Source: Gambelia wislizenii (lineage: Eukaryota; Chordata; Lepidosauria; Squamata; Crotaphytidae). From it: a DNA stretch of 64,000 bases. Position numbers and translations under genes: made by a program. The notes under the pieces were generated by a model. That model worked only from the letters and a program-made list of their open reading frames with translations. It had not been told where the DNA came from and did not search any database. Positions 32,722 through 44,231 of the stretch are shown here, piece by piece; position 1 is the first letter of the stretch; the number at the start of each line of letters is the position of its first letter. The DNA lies in contig JAUMIR010000015.1 in assembly GCA_030847615.1 (NCBI GenBank), positions 9,565,501 to 9,629,500 on the forward strand. The letters run 5' to 3'.

Positions 32722-32911
32722 GCAGTGCCTTAGATTTTTGGGTTTTGTTTCTCTATAATAAAAAGATATGTGTGCCTTGTTTTGGGGAACACAGCATGGC
32801 GGTTTATGCCCTGTGTTACTCTTTGCTAGCAGAGAATAAAAGTCATCTGAATACAATTGAACCTTGGCTTTGAGATTTCCTTATTATTACCCAGATAGAC
32901 CTTAACATATC
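32722..32911 (+). mobile_element. Probable ERV LTR tail, copy 2
   Basis: Close match of 6384-6566, with AATAAA at 32835-32840. The join at 32721/32722 corresponds to 4979/6384 of copy 1, so about 1.4 kb is missing here relative to copy 1. Confidence 0.45.
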
Positions 32912-34153
32912 AACGTGACTTCAGGAGATATTATGGTATTAAAGGAAGAAACCAAAATTTCAACAGAAGAATTGTTCCTTTTGCACATCTTTCTTTGACT
33001 TAAAGGGCTGTCCTCATTTACTTTTACTTCTGAGAGGCAAAGAAATGAATCATGCAAATATTTTGATGACCTCTCATGTACCCTATCTGCCTTTACCAAA
33101 GGGTGAATGAGTTTAGACAATTGAGCAGTCTCTGTAAAACTCAGTTGAGCTGCAAGATTGGAGAGAGTTGACTCTATAGCAGGACTGTTAAAGCCTTAAG
33201 TCCCTTAAGATCCAGAATCCAATCCAACACAGAGTTTGTAGAGTGTACAGAATCAGCATCCACCATTTTAGCAACCTCCTGAGGTACAAAAAAAAAAACA
33301 AAAAAAAAACCACAATTGTTTGTTTTCCTGTGATCTTTCCTAGGATGCAAGGTGATACTTTCAAAAGCGGGCAAAATACCTTTTGTTTTATAGGTGTTTC
33401 TAGTAAGCTTGGCTTATTTCCCTCTAAAATTGAGATGTATCCAAATCAAATACATGAGTTCCTAATCCACCACAACAGCTTTAAAATCAGAGCGGACATG
33501 TTTGAATTTTACTATCTCTTTCCAACAACTTCAGCCTCCCCTTGCTCCAGCAAACCACTCCACCAAACAGCAAAGAACAACCTTCAGAATTAGATGTCCA
33601 GTTGCCTCCCCTCGCTGAAATTGTTTAGGAGGGTTGATAAACAGGCTATTGCTAAATAAAGTTTCATTTATTTCATCCCATTTATTGTGTCTGGCCTCTT
33701 GATTTTCCCGGGTCAGACAGCAATCTATGGATACAGGTTTTCTTTTTTATCAGTGTGGGACTAAATGAATTCCACTATCACTAGAATATGAAATTTCAAG
33801 AAAATGCTGGAAGATCTAATTAACCTACCAACTGTAATCGTATCTAACAAATGGAAAGGTAGGGCCCATGTCTTCCATTAAATAGCTGGATGAACCTCAT
33901 CTTTTTGTTGGCAAACTGTTTCTTGAAAGATTCCAGGAAAGGCATGGAGGAGAGCATTCCTCATGGTGTTGGACTGTGGACAACTCCAATGTGAACATGT
34001 GCTCCACCTGTGGCCAGAGGACCCACTGCTATATTAAATTTGGAACAGTTGCATTCAAAGCAGGCTCTCCAACAGTTCTGCTAGAGTACTCACCATCCCA
34101 TTTGAAAGGGGAAAGCAAGACAATAAAGTTACATACTGTAGATTGAAATTTTA
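32912..34153. repeat. Block D, downstream flank of minus gene 2
   Basis: Matches 47604-48840 and, in pieces, 61405-63560; the first 200 bases match 6567-6764. No intact coding frame is convincing. The segment lies beyond the minus gene's poly(A) site. Confidence 0.6.
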
Positions 34154-34440
34154 TTCTCTCTCTCTCTGGCTTTTCTTTGCAAATGAAGATTCCGGAAGGA
34201 ATCATCCTATGCTTTCTGCAAGGGCAATGATGACTAATTCTTATGCTGACCCATGGCAAGTTCACCATAGAGTAATAGTTTTGGGAGGCGATGGTCCGCC
34301 CTCCTACAAACGTGCCCTGCCTAGCGCAGCTGTGTTCTCAATATCACGGCCTCAATGCTGGTGATCCCTGCTTGCTCAAGGACACCAACATTTGTCACAT
34401 AGTCAGTCCAGTGTATATTTAGGGTTGTGCGTAGACAGCG
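34154..34440. repeat. Unclassified insertion in block D
   Basis: Pairs 3 and 4 run directly from GAAATTTTATT into the 3' UTR, but here about 290 bases intervene. The last 35 bases (TTGTGCGTAGACAGCGCTG...) also remain in copy 1 at 6762-6795, so the insertion predates the pair 1/pair 2 split. Its first part is related to sequences at 21361-21440 and 52367-52474. Confidence 0.45.
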
Positions 34441-34460
34441 CTGATGAAAGTGTTCAAAGT

Positions 34461-34466
34461 TTTATT
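34461..34466 (-). terminator. Poly(A) signal of minus gene 2
   Basis: AATAAA on the minus strand, at the same relative place as in the other copies. Confidence 0.6.
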
Positions 34467-34771
34467 ATCTGACAGCTATAATGTTATAGGTCATTCAAGC
34501 ATCTGAAACAGAAAGGAGGGAATCCCATCCATGAGAAAGATATTTCAGTCATACAACAAACATTTGTCCTGTTTGTATGATAAAGATGAAAGGCAGGAGT
34601 ATATGAATGGAGTTAACAGAATGAACAGGTAGAAATCTTCAGCTGCTTAACATGGCAAGATGAAGAATAAAGGAAGAAAACAGTGGGGATTTAAATTGTT
34701 GTTGCATTTGATGGTGCTACAGCTTGATCCAAAGGTTTACACCATCCATTCAAACTTTCTCTTGGATTTCT

Positions 34772-34996
34772 TCAGCAGCTGTGTTGTTTAGGATAACAGC
34801 AGTTGGAACCACAGCAGGAGGAGCCACAACAAGTAGCATCGCAGCAAGGGGAGCAGCTACAGCAGGACTGGCCACAGCTACAGGGGGAGCAGCAACACTC
34901 CTTGGAACAGCAGCAGGGGGAGCAGCAACACTCTTTGGAACAGCAAAGATAGTGGCTACAGCAGGGGAAGCAGCAAGAGTTGGGACAGCAGGACAT
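34772..34996 (-). CDS. Small cysteine-rich EDC-like protein, pair 2 minus gene
   Basis: A 74-residue protein differing from the pair 1 protein at only two positions (Ser for Ile at 14, Lys for Glu at 70). It keeps the MSCCPNSCC start, the SKECCCSPC repeats and the [11 protein letters not shown]-terminus. The start follows the splice acceptor at 35023-35025; the intron runs 35023-35910 (888 bases). It is divergent with the plus gene at 38039 and shares the same promoter layout. Near-identity with pair 1 across exons, intron and promoter points to recent duplication or gene conversion. A cornified-envelope role is inferred from composition and gene structure. Confidence 0.8.
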   Translation of the reverse strand: MSCCPNSCCFPCCSHYLCCSKECCCSPCCCSKECCCSPCSCGQSCCSCSPCCDATCCGSSCCGSNCCYPKQHSC

Positions 34997-35910
34997 ATTG
35001 TCAATAGAGAGGGATAATTGAGCTGAAAGAAATCGAAAGAGAATCTGTGAACCAACCACAAAGCCCCCAAAATGTATCAGATATTCTGCCCCTTCTCTGC
35101 ATTAGGGAACCCATCTTAGATAATAGCTTCACAATATGGCTCCCCAATCAAAGATACTACTAGTGCTGTTAACTGTTACAGTCAATTTTTTTATCTATAT
35201 CTCAAGGGCTAACTGCACTCCATTGCCCTCACTGCATGGCATCATTGTTTTTTTTGTTACGGTTGCAAGGGAGACTGAGGTAAAACCATGTCTTTTTGCT
35301 AACCAGAAAAATCCTTTAGAAAAAGGGCATGGTTTTACCTAGGTCCTGCACAGGACCGGAACAAAAGAGCACTGGAAGAATGGTGATGTCATGCTGTAAT
35401 GATGTCAACATTCCTCCTAGCTTGCTGCATTTCCTCAGAGTGGGGTAAGGCCCTCAGTTGTCAAACATATAGACCCTTCGTCTTGCAAACTCCAATGTAA
35501 CAGCCTCTAGACCGAAATTGAGACTTCGATTTTGCCACTGCAGAACGCTCAGATTGTTTCATGTATTATGTTACAAGAAAATCAGCTTTGTCACCATCAA
35601 TACATTATATGAGTCTCAAATGATGTTTTGAGAAACAAGAACTATGTCTACAATATTTCAGTTTCCCAACAATGCTCAGTGCATAAAATGGGAAGAAAGG
35701 AAGGGAAATAAATAAATAAAAGTAAATTAAGAAAAGAAAAGAAAAGAAAAGAAAAGAAAAGAAGACACTATTATCTCAAAAGTATCTGACTCCACTAATC
35801 CACCAAATACTCTCAGAATTTGGATTCTTGAAGTCTCCCAGTAGCAACAATCACAATTCTCTCCCTCTCTTCAAGTGCTAAGTGTTAAGAAACTCTGAGA
35901 CACATCTTAC

Positions 35911-35962
35911 CTTATTCAGTCAAGTAGGAGGACTTGATGTGGATGTTGGATCCAGTAATTGA
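35911..35962 (-). other. Non-coding exon 1 of pair 2 minus gene
   Basis: The donor CTTAC (plus) at 35906-35910 is followed by the exon. The 5' end is estimated from the TATA box at 35990-35997. Confidence 0.65.
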
Positions 35963-35989
35963 GTGAAGACCTCTAGGATGGTGGGCCTC

Positions 35990-35997
35990 CTTATATA
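35990..35997 (-). promoter_or_regulatory. TATA box of pair 2 minus gene
   Basis: TATATAAG on the minus strand, in a context almost identical to pair 1. Confidence 0.7.
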
Positions 35998-37130
35998 GTT
36001 CTGTCCATCCTTTCATGAGCAATGAGGGACCTTCCAAGAATGTGGAAGTGTCCATTGAAGCCCAACGTGGGCTGCTTCTATACCATTCCCCACTGTGTAT
36101 TCACATCCCCTGTCTTTTCCAAGTGTATGATTATAGCTGTTTTCTGGTAGACACATTGTAATTCTCTCCCCTGACCAAAGGAGCAATTAAAAGTTTATTT
36201 CAATAATTATAATGTTACAGTGAGTAGGTACCATGTGTCTCTCACATTAAGGATACTTTGAATTATTTCTTGTACATTTTTAAACTTGTAAAATATCTGT
36301 GTTAATAAAAATATTAAGTAAACAATGTTGAATATCAAGATAGTAAATTTTGATATAAAACATGCACATTGGATGGATTAATCCCTGTTTTTGTTTCTCC
36401 CACATTCAGTCTCTGCCTTTTAAATTTTGAAATTGGTTCCCCCTTTAGACTAAAGAAATTTGCAAATTCTAATATTTTTTTGAAAACTGGGGAAAAAAAC
36501 CTATTTCCCATCTCTAGTGACAGTTGAATTTTTAACCAAAATTTGAGAGACAGAAATATGATTGTGCTTAAACAACAAGAATGGAGATTAAAAGATGGTA
36601 ATGTTGATGAGTGGCATGCCAAATACCCTCGGGAGAAGAGATTCAGACCCTTGTTCATTATGCCTGTTTTGCCTGCTTCCTTAATTCCTCATCACCAAGG
36701 CTAAAACTTTGTGCCACCACTGACTGATTTCCTAGTGATGCCTTACTCAGCCAGTGTGACTGGACTCTGTACCATCTTTCTTTTTCAATGTGCATAATTA
36801 GCAGTAATGGCTGGCATATTCTGTTTGGACAGAGGAAAGTTTTAATAAATCTGCATGTCTCTAGGAGGAATAGACTAATTGTGAGACCACCTTTTTGATT
36901 CATCCTCAGGGTGGTCATCAGTAGCTCTGGGAGAACAACTCAGGTGCTTCTCCAATAGCCTAAATATCCATCCTCTTCCAGTATTTCCTTTAGTGCTACC
37001 TAGAATCCTGAGCAAATTACAGTCTTGTTGGATGAAACAAAGTTTAATAACAGGCTACTTAGGATTTTCAACCCCATTTATCATGAACACAAGAAGAGTC
37101 AAGAAGGATCATTGGCTGGATGATTTTGCC
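35998..37130. other. Divergent intergenic spacer, pair 2
   Basis: Aligns with the pair 1 spacer except for a deletion near 36575 of about 200 bases. That deletion removes the hydrophobic frame present in pairs 1 and 3. No gene is seen. Confidence 0.55.
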
Positions 37131-37224
37131 GGTGGTGGAAATGAACTCTGATGGTAGAGGAAGTTGCCCATACTTTGGTGCTGCCTCACTTCCTTAGGAA
37201 GGTTGCAAGGAGGGGTATATAAAG
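37131..37224 (+). promoter_or_regulatory. Proximal promoter and TATA box of pair 2 plus gene
   Basis: TATATAAAG at 37216-37224, preceded by the same 90-base block as pair 1. Confidence 0.7.
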
Positions 37225-37246
37225 ACTCCCACCCCTCAGTACATCA

Positions 37247-37291
37247 TTCACTTCACTCCATTGTCTTCACTATCTACCACTGCCAAAGAAG
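37247..37291 (+). other. Non-coding exon 1 of pair 2 plus gene
   Basis: Ends in AAGAAG before the donor GTAAGA at 37292. The intron runs 37292-38017 (726 bases) to CTGTTACAG. The 5' end is approximate. Confidence 0.7.
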
Positions 37292-38038
37292 GTAAGAAAA
37301 ATTCCAATGACTTTTATGAACCATCAGTGGGGAGCAATAAGATTTGATCAAATGTGTATTCTTCCTTAAAATTAGATGACCTCTCCCAATCTGTCTTCCC
37401 TTCTTTCTATGTGCAAAATTACAACTGGAACACAAAAGAAAATGCTGCACTGTAGACGAGGACTGGGGATCAATTGCCCCTCTAGACAATGTTGGAGTGC
37501 AGCTCTGAAGTTTCCTAGTGAGAATAGCCAAGGGAGAAAAATGCTGTAACAGAGTTTCTTTTTATTGTTCATGCCAGCACCCCATAGTCTTTTTCATACT
37601 CCATTCCATTCCATCCCCTCTCTGCTCCCCAACCCATGCTGAGATGTTTGCAATGAGATTTACTCCTCAGGTTAGTAGAGATGGAATATTGCAACTTAAT
37701 ATAACTTGCTTTCCTTCCCCAAGTGACATTGTCTCACATACTGTCTTTGAATATCTCTGGAGACAGAAGTTTTGCTATTTTACAGATCTCCTAAGCATGT
37801 TATCATGGAGCTGTTCACCTATTCCACAGGAAACTGACTATCAGTTAGATATTCATTCAGATATTCATTCACTCATTCTTAAAATGGTCTCCTTTTTAAA
37901 ATGGTTTTACAATGCAGTCTCTCAAGAACACTGTTCTTGGTTGATAAACTTTGACATTCAGTTCTAATATTTACTACTGTTGCAAATACTAAGTGAGTTC
38001 CTTCTGTCCTGTTACAGCTTTTAATTCACTCCACAAAG

Positions 38039-38611
38039 ATGGGCTGTAATGATTGTTGTAGCAGCAAGCAATCCTGCTGTGAGCCCTGCTGCAAACAGTG
38101 CTACTGCAAGGAATCCTGCTGTGAGCCCTGCTGCAAACAATCTTCCTGTAACTCCTGCTGCAAACAATCCTGCTGTAAGCAATCTTGCTGTGACTCCTGC
38201 TGCAAGCAACCCTGCTGCGAGCCCTGCTGCAAGCAATCCCATTGTGACTCTTGCTGCAAGCAATCCCACTGTGAGCCCTGCTGCAAGCAATCCCACTGTG
38301 AGCCCTGCTGCAAGCAATCCTGCTGCGAGCCCTGCTGCAAGCAATCCCGCTGTGATTCCTGCTGCAAACAATCCCACTGTGAGCCCTGCTGCAAGCAATC
38401 CCACTGCGACTCCTGCTGCAAGCAATCCTGCTGCGAGCCCTGCTGCAAACCATGTTGCTACAATCCTTGCTGCAGACAGTGTTGTTGTGAACTGTGCTGC
38501 AAACCATGCTGCTGTGAGCCCTGCTGCTGCCAGACTCTCTGTGTACCCTGCTGTCCTCCAGTTGAATGTTGCCAGAGCCAGAGCAAGGACTGTTGTCAAA
38601 GGAAATGCTAA
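38039..38611 (+). CDS. Cysteine-rich nonapeptide-repeat EDC-like protein, pair 2 plus gene
   Basis: A 190-residue protein with 75 Cys (39%). The N-terminus (MGCNDCC) and C-terminus (VPCCPPVECC...QRKC) are as in pair 1. The repeat region SxC[ED][PS]CCKQ is shorter by 14 residues (one nonapeptide plus one pentapeptide SCCKQ/YCKQS-type unit), and the x, E/D and P/S positions are shuffled between copies. That pattern suggests unequal exchange within the 27-base coding repeat. The start is the first ATG after the acceptor at 38015-38017, and the CDS lies wholly in exon 2. Lys and Gln recur in every unit, consistent with, but not proof of, transglutaminase cross-linking. Confidence 0.85.
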   Translation: MGCNDCCSSKQSCCEPCCKQCYCKESCCEPCCKQSSCNSCCKQSCCKQSCCDSCCKQPCCEPCCKQSHCDSCCKQSHCEPCCKQSHCEPCCKQSCCEPCCKQSRCDSCCKQSHCEPCCKQSHCDSCCKQSCCEPCCKPCCYNPCCRQCCCELCCKPCCCEPCCCQTLCVPCCPPVECCQSQSKDCCQRKC

Positions 38612-38913
38612 GAAGCACACGGAAGTCTAGAAATCTATAGCTGGAATCTCAGGATCTCAGCAACGCTGGACTTCAAGGCTTCAGAACTCCTCCTTCATTC
38701 CACCAGGGGGAGACATCCTGCACCTTCTCACCTGGCTCCTTCAACCACATCCTAAACTACCCGCATGGTTTTCCTTTCCTTATTCCATGAATGAACAGCT
38801 TTCTCATGAGCCAAGATTATTGTGCATAGGATAGATGGTGTCTTTATTCTTTTCTTGGTGTACGGTGTCCTTAATTCTTCTGAACATGTCCTTCAACTAA
38901 ATATATAGGCAAT

Positions 38914-38919
38914 AATAAA
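38914..38919 (+). terminator. Poly(A) signal of pair 2 plus gene
   Basis: AATAAA within the motif conserved in all three plus genes. The upstream second signal of pair 1 is mutated here. Confidence 0.7.
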
Positions 38920-38929
38920 ATCATGAAAC

Positions 38930-39633
38930 TATGAAAGCTGCCCTTGCAACTGTTTTTTCATTCAGTGCCCTGTATTGTTTTCAATGTCAACATCTTGATT
39001 TAAATAGGACAGAGGTTTAAGCAGGACCATCTTTCTAGTGAGCACATGAAGGATTTATTTATTAGATGCAACGCAACACACCTCTCCTAAAAACCACTGC
39101 AACAAACAATAAGCCATTTTTTAAAATGAAGCAATGCAACAAAAACATTTTTTAAAAGACAATGTGAACACTGTTTTTGATAATTGCCATCAGGACAACT
39201 CCATCTTCTGGCCGCTCTATAAATGAGGGGAGACCTAGTAGGGTTTGGTGGCTTGAGCTCTGGGCTATGACCCTTGAGACTAGGAGCCGAATCCCCACTC
39301 TGCCATGGAAACCCATTGGGTGACCATGGGCAACTCATACTCTCAGTCTTGGAGCTTCCTCTGAAGAAATCTTGGCAAGAAAACCTTGTGATATGTTTGC
39401 CATAGGGTCATCATAGTTTGGAAACCACTTTAAGGCACATAACAGGAACAACAATGAGTGAGACACCTCCATGGGTTTGTCTAAACTGGCCAGAAAACTC
39501 TATCATCCAGCTGGAGTATTCATGCCCCAGAGCTGGCCTATATCTTCCCCATTACCACAATGAATCAGCCAGAAGTCTGTATTCACACATTGGCTGGTAT
39601 CGGTGGGTAGGAAGGCTGGTCACATGCCGGGGC
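38930..39633. repeat. Block X, third copy, truncated by an L1
   Basis: Matches 1-530 and 11500-12010 plus 16427-16590, and includes the paralogous SINE at 39246-39452. It is uninterrupted where the CR1 sits in the second copy (about 39440). It ends where an L1 begins. Confidence 0.7.
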
Positions 39634-41519
39634 AATTTCCAGTAATGTTATAAAGAGCAATGGGGACAGTGGACAGCCTTGTCTGGTTCCTTTGTGGATT
39701 CGGATTTCATGCAATCTCTCCCCATTCACTATAATCGAGGCTTTTTCTTCCGTGCAAATTTTGCCTATGTTGGCTGTTATAAATTGGTCAAATCCCAACT
39801 CTTCTATTGTTTTAATCAAGCAGCGCCAATTGACATTGTCGAATGCTTTTTCTGCATCTGCAAACATTATTGATGCTGTCCGCTTGTTGGTTTTTTCCAG
39901 GAATTCCAAGGTATCAATTATGTATCTGATATTTCTTGATAATAATCTTCCTGGAAGAAACCCGCATTGATCAGGATATATTGCTTCTTTTATCACACCC
40001 TTTATTCTGTTTGCCGTCATGTTTGCAAAAATCTTGTAATCCACGTTGAGGAGGGAAATTGGGTGGTAATTCTTAACATCGGATCTTTCTTTGCTTCCCT
40101 TCCAGATCATTGTGATATTTGTCATTTTCCATGTGTCCGGCATTCCCTCTTCATGTATCTGATTAATAACCTCCAAAAGGTGGCCTGATATTTCTTTTTC
40201 AAAGCTTTGGTAAAAGATCTCCGTAAAGCCATCTGGTCCTGGTGCTTTGCCGCTTTTTAGCTCTTGGATAGCCTTAGCTAATTCTTCCAAAGTAAAGGGT
40301 TCAGATATTTTCAATCTTTGTTCCTCTGAAACCATCGTGAATTTATTCTGCTTTATATATTTATTCATCTTATCCTCCCAATCCTCTTCTTGCATTATTT
40401 CTTTGTATAACAGAGAATAATAGTCAACAAAGGCTTTTTTGATATCCTCTTGAAGGGTTATGGATTTCCCATTCTTTATAATTTCCATTATCATTCTCTT
40501 TTTTTTTTCAGTCAGTACAACAGCCATCTACCGGTCTTGTTAGCCTGTTCGAATACCGTTTGTTTTATTTTTTTCAATTTCAATCCGATCTCCTCAACCA
40601 TTGTCTTATTCAACCATTTTTTTATCAATTCAATTTCTCTAATTAATATTTTGTCTTGTGGTTTTTCTCTCAATTTTTTCTTTTTCTTTTAACTTTTGCA
40701 AAATTTCTTGATTTTTATCTCTTCTTGCCTTCACCTTCTCTGCTCCTCTTTTTAGAAATAATCCTCTGAGAGTTGCTTTGAAGGCATCCCAGACTATCCT
40801 CATTTTCATATCTTCTTTAATTTCTTTAAAGAATTGAATTATTTCTCTCTTGATTTTTGTGACAAAATTGTCTTCCTTCATTAAATCTTCCCTAAACCTC
40901 CACATATATTCCTTCTTTAAGAATGTCATTTTCAGATTTATAGGGTTGTGATCAGATATAATTTTGGGTATTATCTTCATCTCACTTATTCTTAAGAATA
41001 GGGTCTTTGTTATCCAAAACATATCAATTCTTGACATTGTCCTATGGGTTTCTGAGTAGAATGTGTAGCCTTTCTCCTTATAGTATTTGGCTGTGTGCAT
41101 AGATCCGTTAAATGAAATTCTACCATTAAATCTAGGCATACCTGCGGAAGTCGGCCCTGACTTTCCCTACTCCCTCCGGATCTATCCCTTTTGCCATCCA
41201 ACATGCCATTAAAGTCATCTGCTAGTATAATTAGCCCTTTTTCAAGCTTTGTCAATTCTTTGTCAATTCCAGCCACAAATTCTTATAGAATCTTCCTCTC
41301 TTTGCTAGCAGGCCATAAATTGCTATTATATAAATCTTTTGATTTGGTAGATTTAGTTCTATTCCAACCAGATGACCTTTGTTGTCATTCATTATTAATT
41401 TTTTTGCTTCGTACTTTTTGTTTACATATATCACCACCCCTTTTCTCTTTTTTGGTGATAAAGAGGCAAATTCTTGTCCTAATTTTTGATTTTTTAAGTA
41501 CTTGCTCTTAAAAAATAAA
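39634..41519 (-). mobile_element. L1 ORF2 fragment
   Basis: Minus-strand L1. The endonuclease C-terminal half is at about 41010-41437 (FNGMLDGKRDRS, RTMSRIDMF, ISDHNPI), a linker at 40639-41139, and the RT N-terminal half at 39640-40527 (SGKAPGPDGF, PISLLNVDYKI, DAEKAFDNV, GTRQGCPLSPLLF). It stops before the F/YADD motif and has no poly(A), so it is truncated at both ends and has at least two frame breaks. Confidence 0.85.
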
Positions 41520-41751
41520 AGGTTAACACTTGTTCTTTTAAACAGACCATGGGAAGCCTATTGTCACGTCTTTGGGTAAACTTGATCCAAAAATTAAATA
41601 ATCTAAAACGGCACAGATCTGAAACAGATGTCATTCCGAATTCAGCTCTGACTGCTTGGGCTAGAGAACTGTCAGATGTGATAAAGCATTTTCTGTTTCT
41701 GTGTTTAATTTTCCTCACAGCGTGTTCTGACTTAAGTGAGTACAGTATGCA
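41520..41751 (-). mobile_element. Unclassified non-LTR fragment, copy B
   Basis: Matches 21820-22030. It forms the left flank of the Copia copy B in the same order as at copy A, showing that the two regions are duplicates. Confidence 0.45.
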
Positions 41752-42150
41752 CTTATGAGGAAAGACTTAGGGAGCTGGGTATGTTTAGCCTGGAAAAAAG
41801 ACGGTGAAGGGGCAATATGATAGCCCTGTTTAAGTATTTGAAGGGGTGTCACATTGAGGATGGAGCAAGCTTGTTTTCTGCTGCTCCAGAGACTAGAACA
41901 CGGAGCAATGCATGCAAGCTCCAGGAAAACCTCAACATTAGGAGCAACCTTCTGACAGTAAGAGCTGTTCGGCAGTGGAACACACTCCCTCGGGAGTGTG
42001 GTGGGGTCTCCTTCCTTGGAAGTTTTAAACAGAGGCTGGATGGCCATCTGTCAGGGATGCTTTGATCGTGATTCCTGCATGGCAGGGGGTTGGACTGGAT
42101 GGCGCTTGTGCTTTCTTCCAACTCTACAATTCTATGATTCTATGATACTT
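41752..42150 (+). mobile_element. CR1 3' fragment inserted beside Copia copy B
   Basis: CR1 ORF2 C-terminus with small deletions, ending in ATTCTATGATTCTATGATA. Copy A (22030-22045) lacks it, giving an empty site. Confidence 0.8.
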
Positions 42151-42199
42151 CCTCAGATCTGGAAAGCAGGATAAGAACATGTGAAGTCGAGTAACGAGT

Positions 42200-42411
42200 T
42201 GTATGTCAGGTGCACATTATTCCCAATTAGAAAGGCTACAAGAACCTAGGTGTGGTTCTGTACTGTGCTGGTATTCTTTTCTTTTGTTATGCATACTGTT
42301 TGATATGCTGCTGTTTCTTTTTCCTAAACCTGCCTGTAATGGCTTGCTCTTTATTTTCCTAGAAATAAATCTTTCTTTGATGCTTTAATCAGTTGTGGAT
42401 GATTCCCAACA
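42200..42411 (+). mobile_element. Putative Copia LTR, copy B
   Basis: Begins TGTATGTCAG and ends CCCAACA, with AATAAAT near its end. Matches 22098-22307. Confidence 0.4.
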
Positions 42412-43811
42412 CATTCACATCAGGCATCATTTGTCTGTGCTCTGAACTTCCAGGAATGTGTTGCTTGAAGTTTTTCTTGATTACCATGAGGTTTGAATAC
42501 CTCCAAGCCTCCTCCACATATCTCAACAGGTTATGGGCTATCCAGCATGCTGCTTCTGTTGTGCTAGTACCTTTGGTATGGAATGTGTTTTTTGTTTGTT
42601 TGTTTGTTTGTTTGTTTTTTGCAACTGATGGTATTTTGAGGTATCTGCAAGTTGTTTGAAGCTCTGCTGTGTTTTTGCTGCTGGTTGCATTTGGTGTTTG
42701 TATTTGTATTTATTTTATTTTTGCCTTGGAGTTGTGTTCCTGTGGGTGTGTGTGAGCCCAGCCAGGAAGGTTTGCTGCCAGAAGGTCTGGAAGTAATAAA
42801 GGCAGCCTGCCTTTGACCAAGCTCAACAGGTCTAATTATTTGTTGAAGTCTACTGAGATGGAAGCTTATCTACAAATGGAGAACCTCTGGGTTGCTGTCT
42901 CCACAGAATTGTCCTTGACATTCACCAGGGTCCTGATGGAACAGAAGTCTGGCAGCTCTACAATGCTCAGTGTGGTTGATTCCCAGCTGAGTCACATCAG
43001 GCATTTGTTGACTGCCTATGAGTGCTGGGAAGAGCTCATTCAAATCTACATCCACAGCACTGCTGGCAGTACTATAGCCTTGTTGAAATGGCTGTATAGT
43101 GCTAGAATGTGTCCAGGATTGTCTGCAGGTTTGTTTGAGGAGAAGAAATGGAGAGCCATCATACATTTGCAGGAAGCTGCTTCAGTTTTTGAAAGCAGGA
43201 AAAGTAACAAGACCAAGGAGTTGCAGCCAGAAGGTCTGGTGAGAACTAATGCTGTGTGAAGGTGTTTTCGTTATGGGTCTCCCTTGCATTTCCAAAAGGA
43301 TTGCCTACTGTCATATCCCCCTGGATTCAGGGAGTTAGAGTTGAATCCAGTGCAGGTCTGACATGAGTTTGCTTCTGGGCCTCTTCCTCCAGGAATGAAG
43401 TGTGAGATTATTTGGATGTTTTCTCTTTGTTGTTTTCTCTCCCCTATAACTTTATGGCCGGGGCCATCTGGTCTCCAATCTAACTCCTGCTCACCCCTCC
43501 CTTCTATTCTCCCCCCTCACATAGCCCAAGGGTTATCTGTTGCGTATTCTGAGTGTTTCCCTCAGAACTAGCTTTGCTATGTTACTAGAACTACACTGCC
43601 TTGCTGAATAAATATTTTCTTTTTGAGCTAATGTGAGTGGGTTTACTGGTGCATCACACTGACAAAGGTATGGGACTTTTTCCAGAGACATTAATCAAAG
43701 AGGCCAGAGTGGAGAGCATGGTCAATGTGGAGCCAGCGGACATCGTTCATATATTTTTGTGACCTATGCTCATGTTAGGGTTAAGCTGGGGTCCCACCAG
43801 TTTCTGGAGAG

Positions 43812-43842
<31 letters not shown>

Positions 43843-44231
43843 GGTTATTAGGCAGCAGATGTTCACATATTTTTGTAAAGTGTAAAGGTTTGTGTAGTTC
43901 TTTGCAAAAGTCAACTGTTTCTATGGTTACTTTTGCTCATGGTTTTGAATGCCCTGTGATTAGAATTGGTGTAGCTTAAGTTAATACTTTAAACAAATGT
44001 TTGCCTGGGGTTTTGTTTGTTCCTTCCCTAGAAGTCTGTTTACTCTTATTCTCTGCTTTGGCTTGTAGTGGCGATGGGATTGTTGTTGTTTTTTCCAAAA
44101 ACCAAGGCAAAGTTCTAAAAACAGGGGTGGTTTTTGTTGTGAGTGAGCTGCATGATGATGTCTATGTTCTTCAAATGCAGCCACTTGCCCAAGCTGTGTT
44201 TGACAATAAACCACAGCATTCTGACTGTGTG
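42412..44231 (+). mobile_element. Copia-type retrotransposon, copy B, 5' part
   Basis: The gag-like frame is open from 42813 to 43259 (148 codons, KLNRSNY start), longer than in copy A. The pre-integrase region is reached at about 44140-44230. It is interrupted by a solo LTR (43309-43658) and cut at 44231 by a Gypsy element. The integrase end resumes at 47320. Confidence 0.7.
43309..43658 (+). mobile_element. Solo LTR inside Copia copy B
   Basis: A 350-base segment TGTCATATCC...GCATCACA with AATAAA at 43607-43612. Copy A reads straight through this point (23177-23182), so it is a later insertion. The retroelement family is not identified. Confidence 0.55.

Larger units (their letters stand above)
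28320..32911 (+). mobile_element. Degraded gammaretrovirus-like ERV, copy 2
   Basis: More complete than copy 1. In order: gag-like sequence from 28338; a nucleocapsid CCHC-type remnant near 29130-29170 (YCKQEGHW); RT C-terminal and connection sequence at about 30000-30110 (LTQKFG, PYLSKS); RNase H beginning with STDG near 30745; integrase C-terminus at about 31790-32090; a possible env signal peptide start near 32305; and an LTR tail at 32722-32911. Stops and frameshifts occur throughout, so no product is expected. It carries a nested solo LTR (28699-29037) and a foreign charged segment (30165-30600). From 31369 it matches copy 1. Confidence 0.7.
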
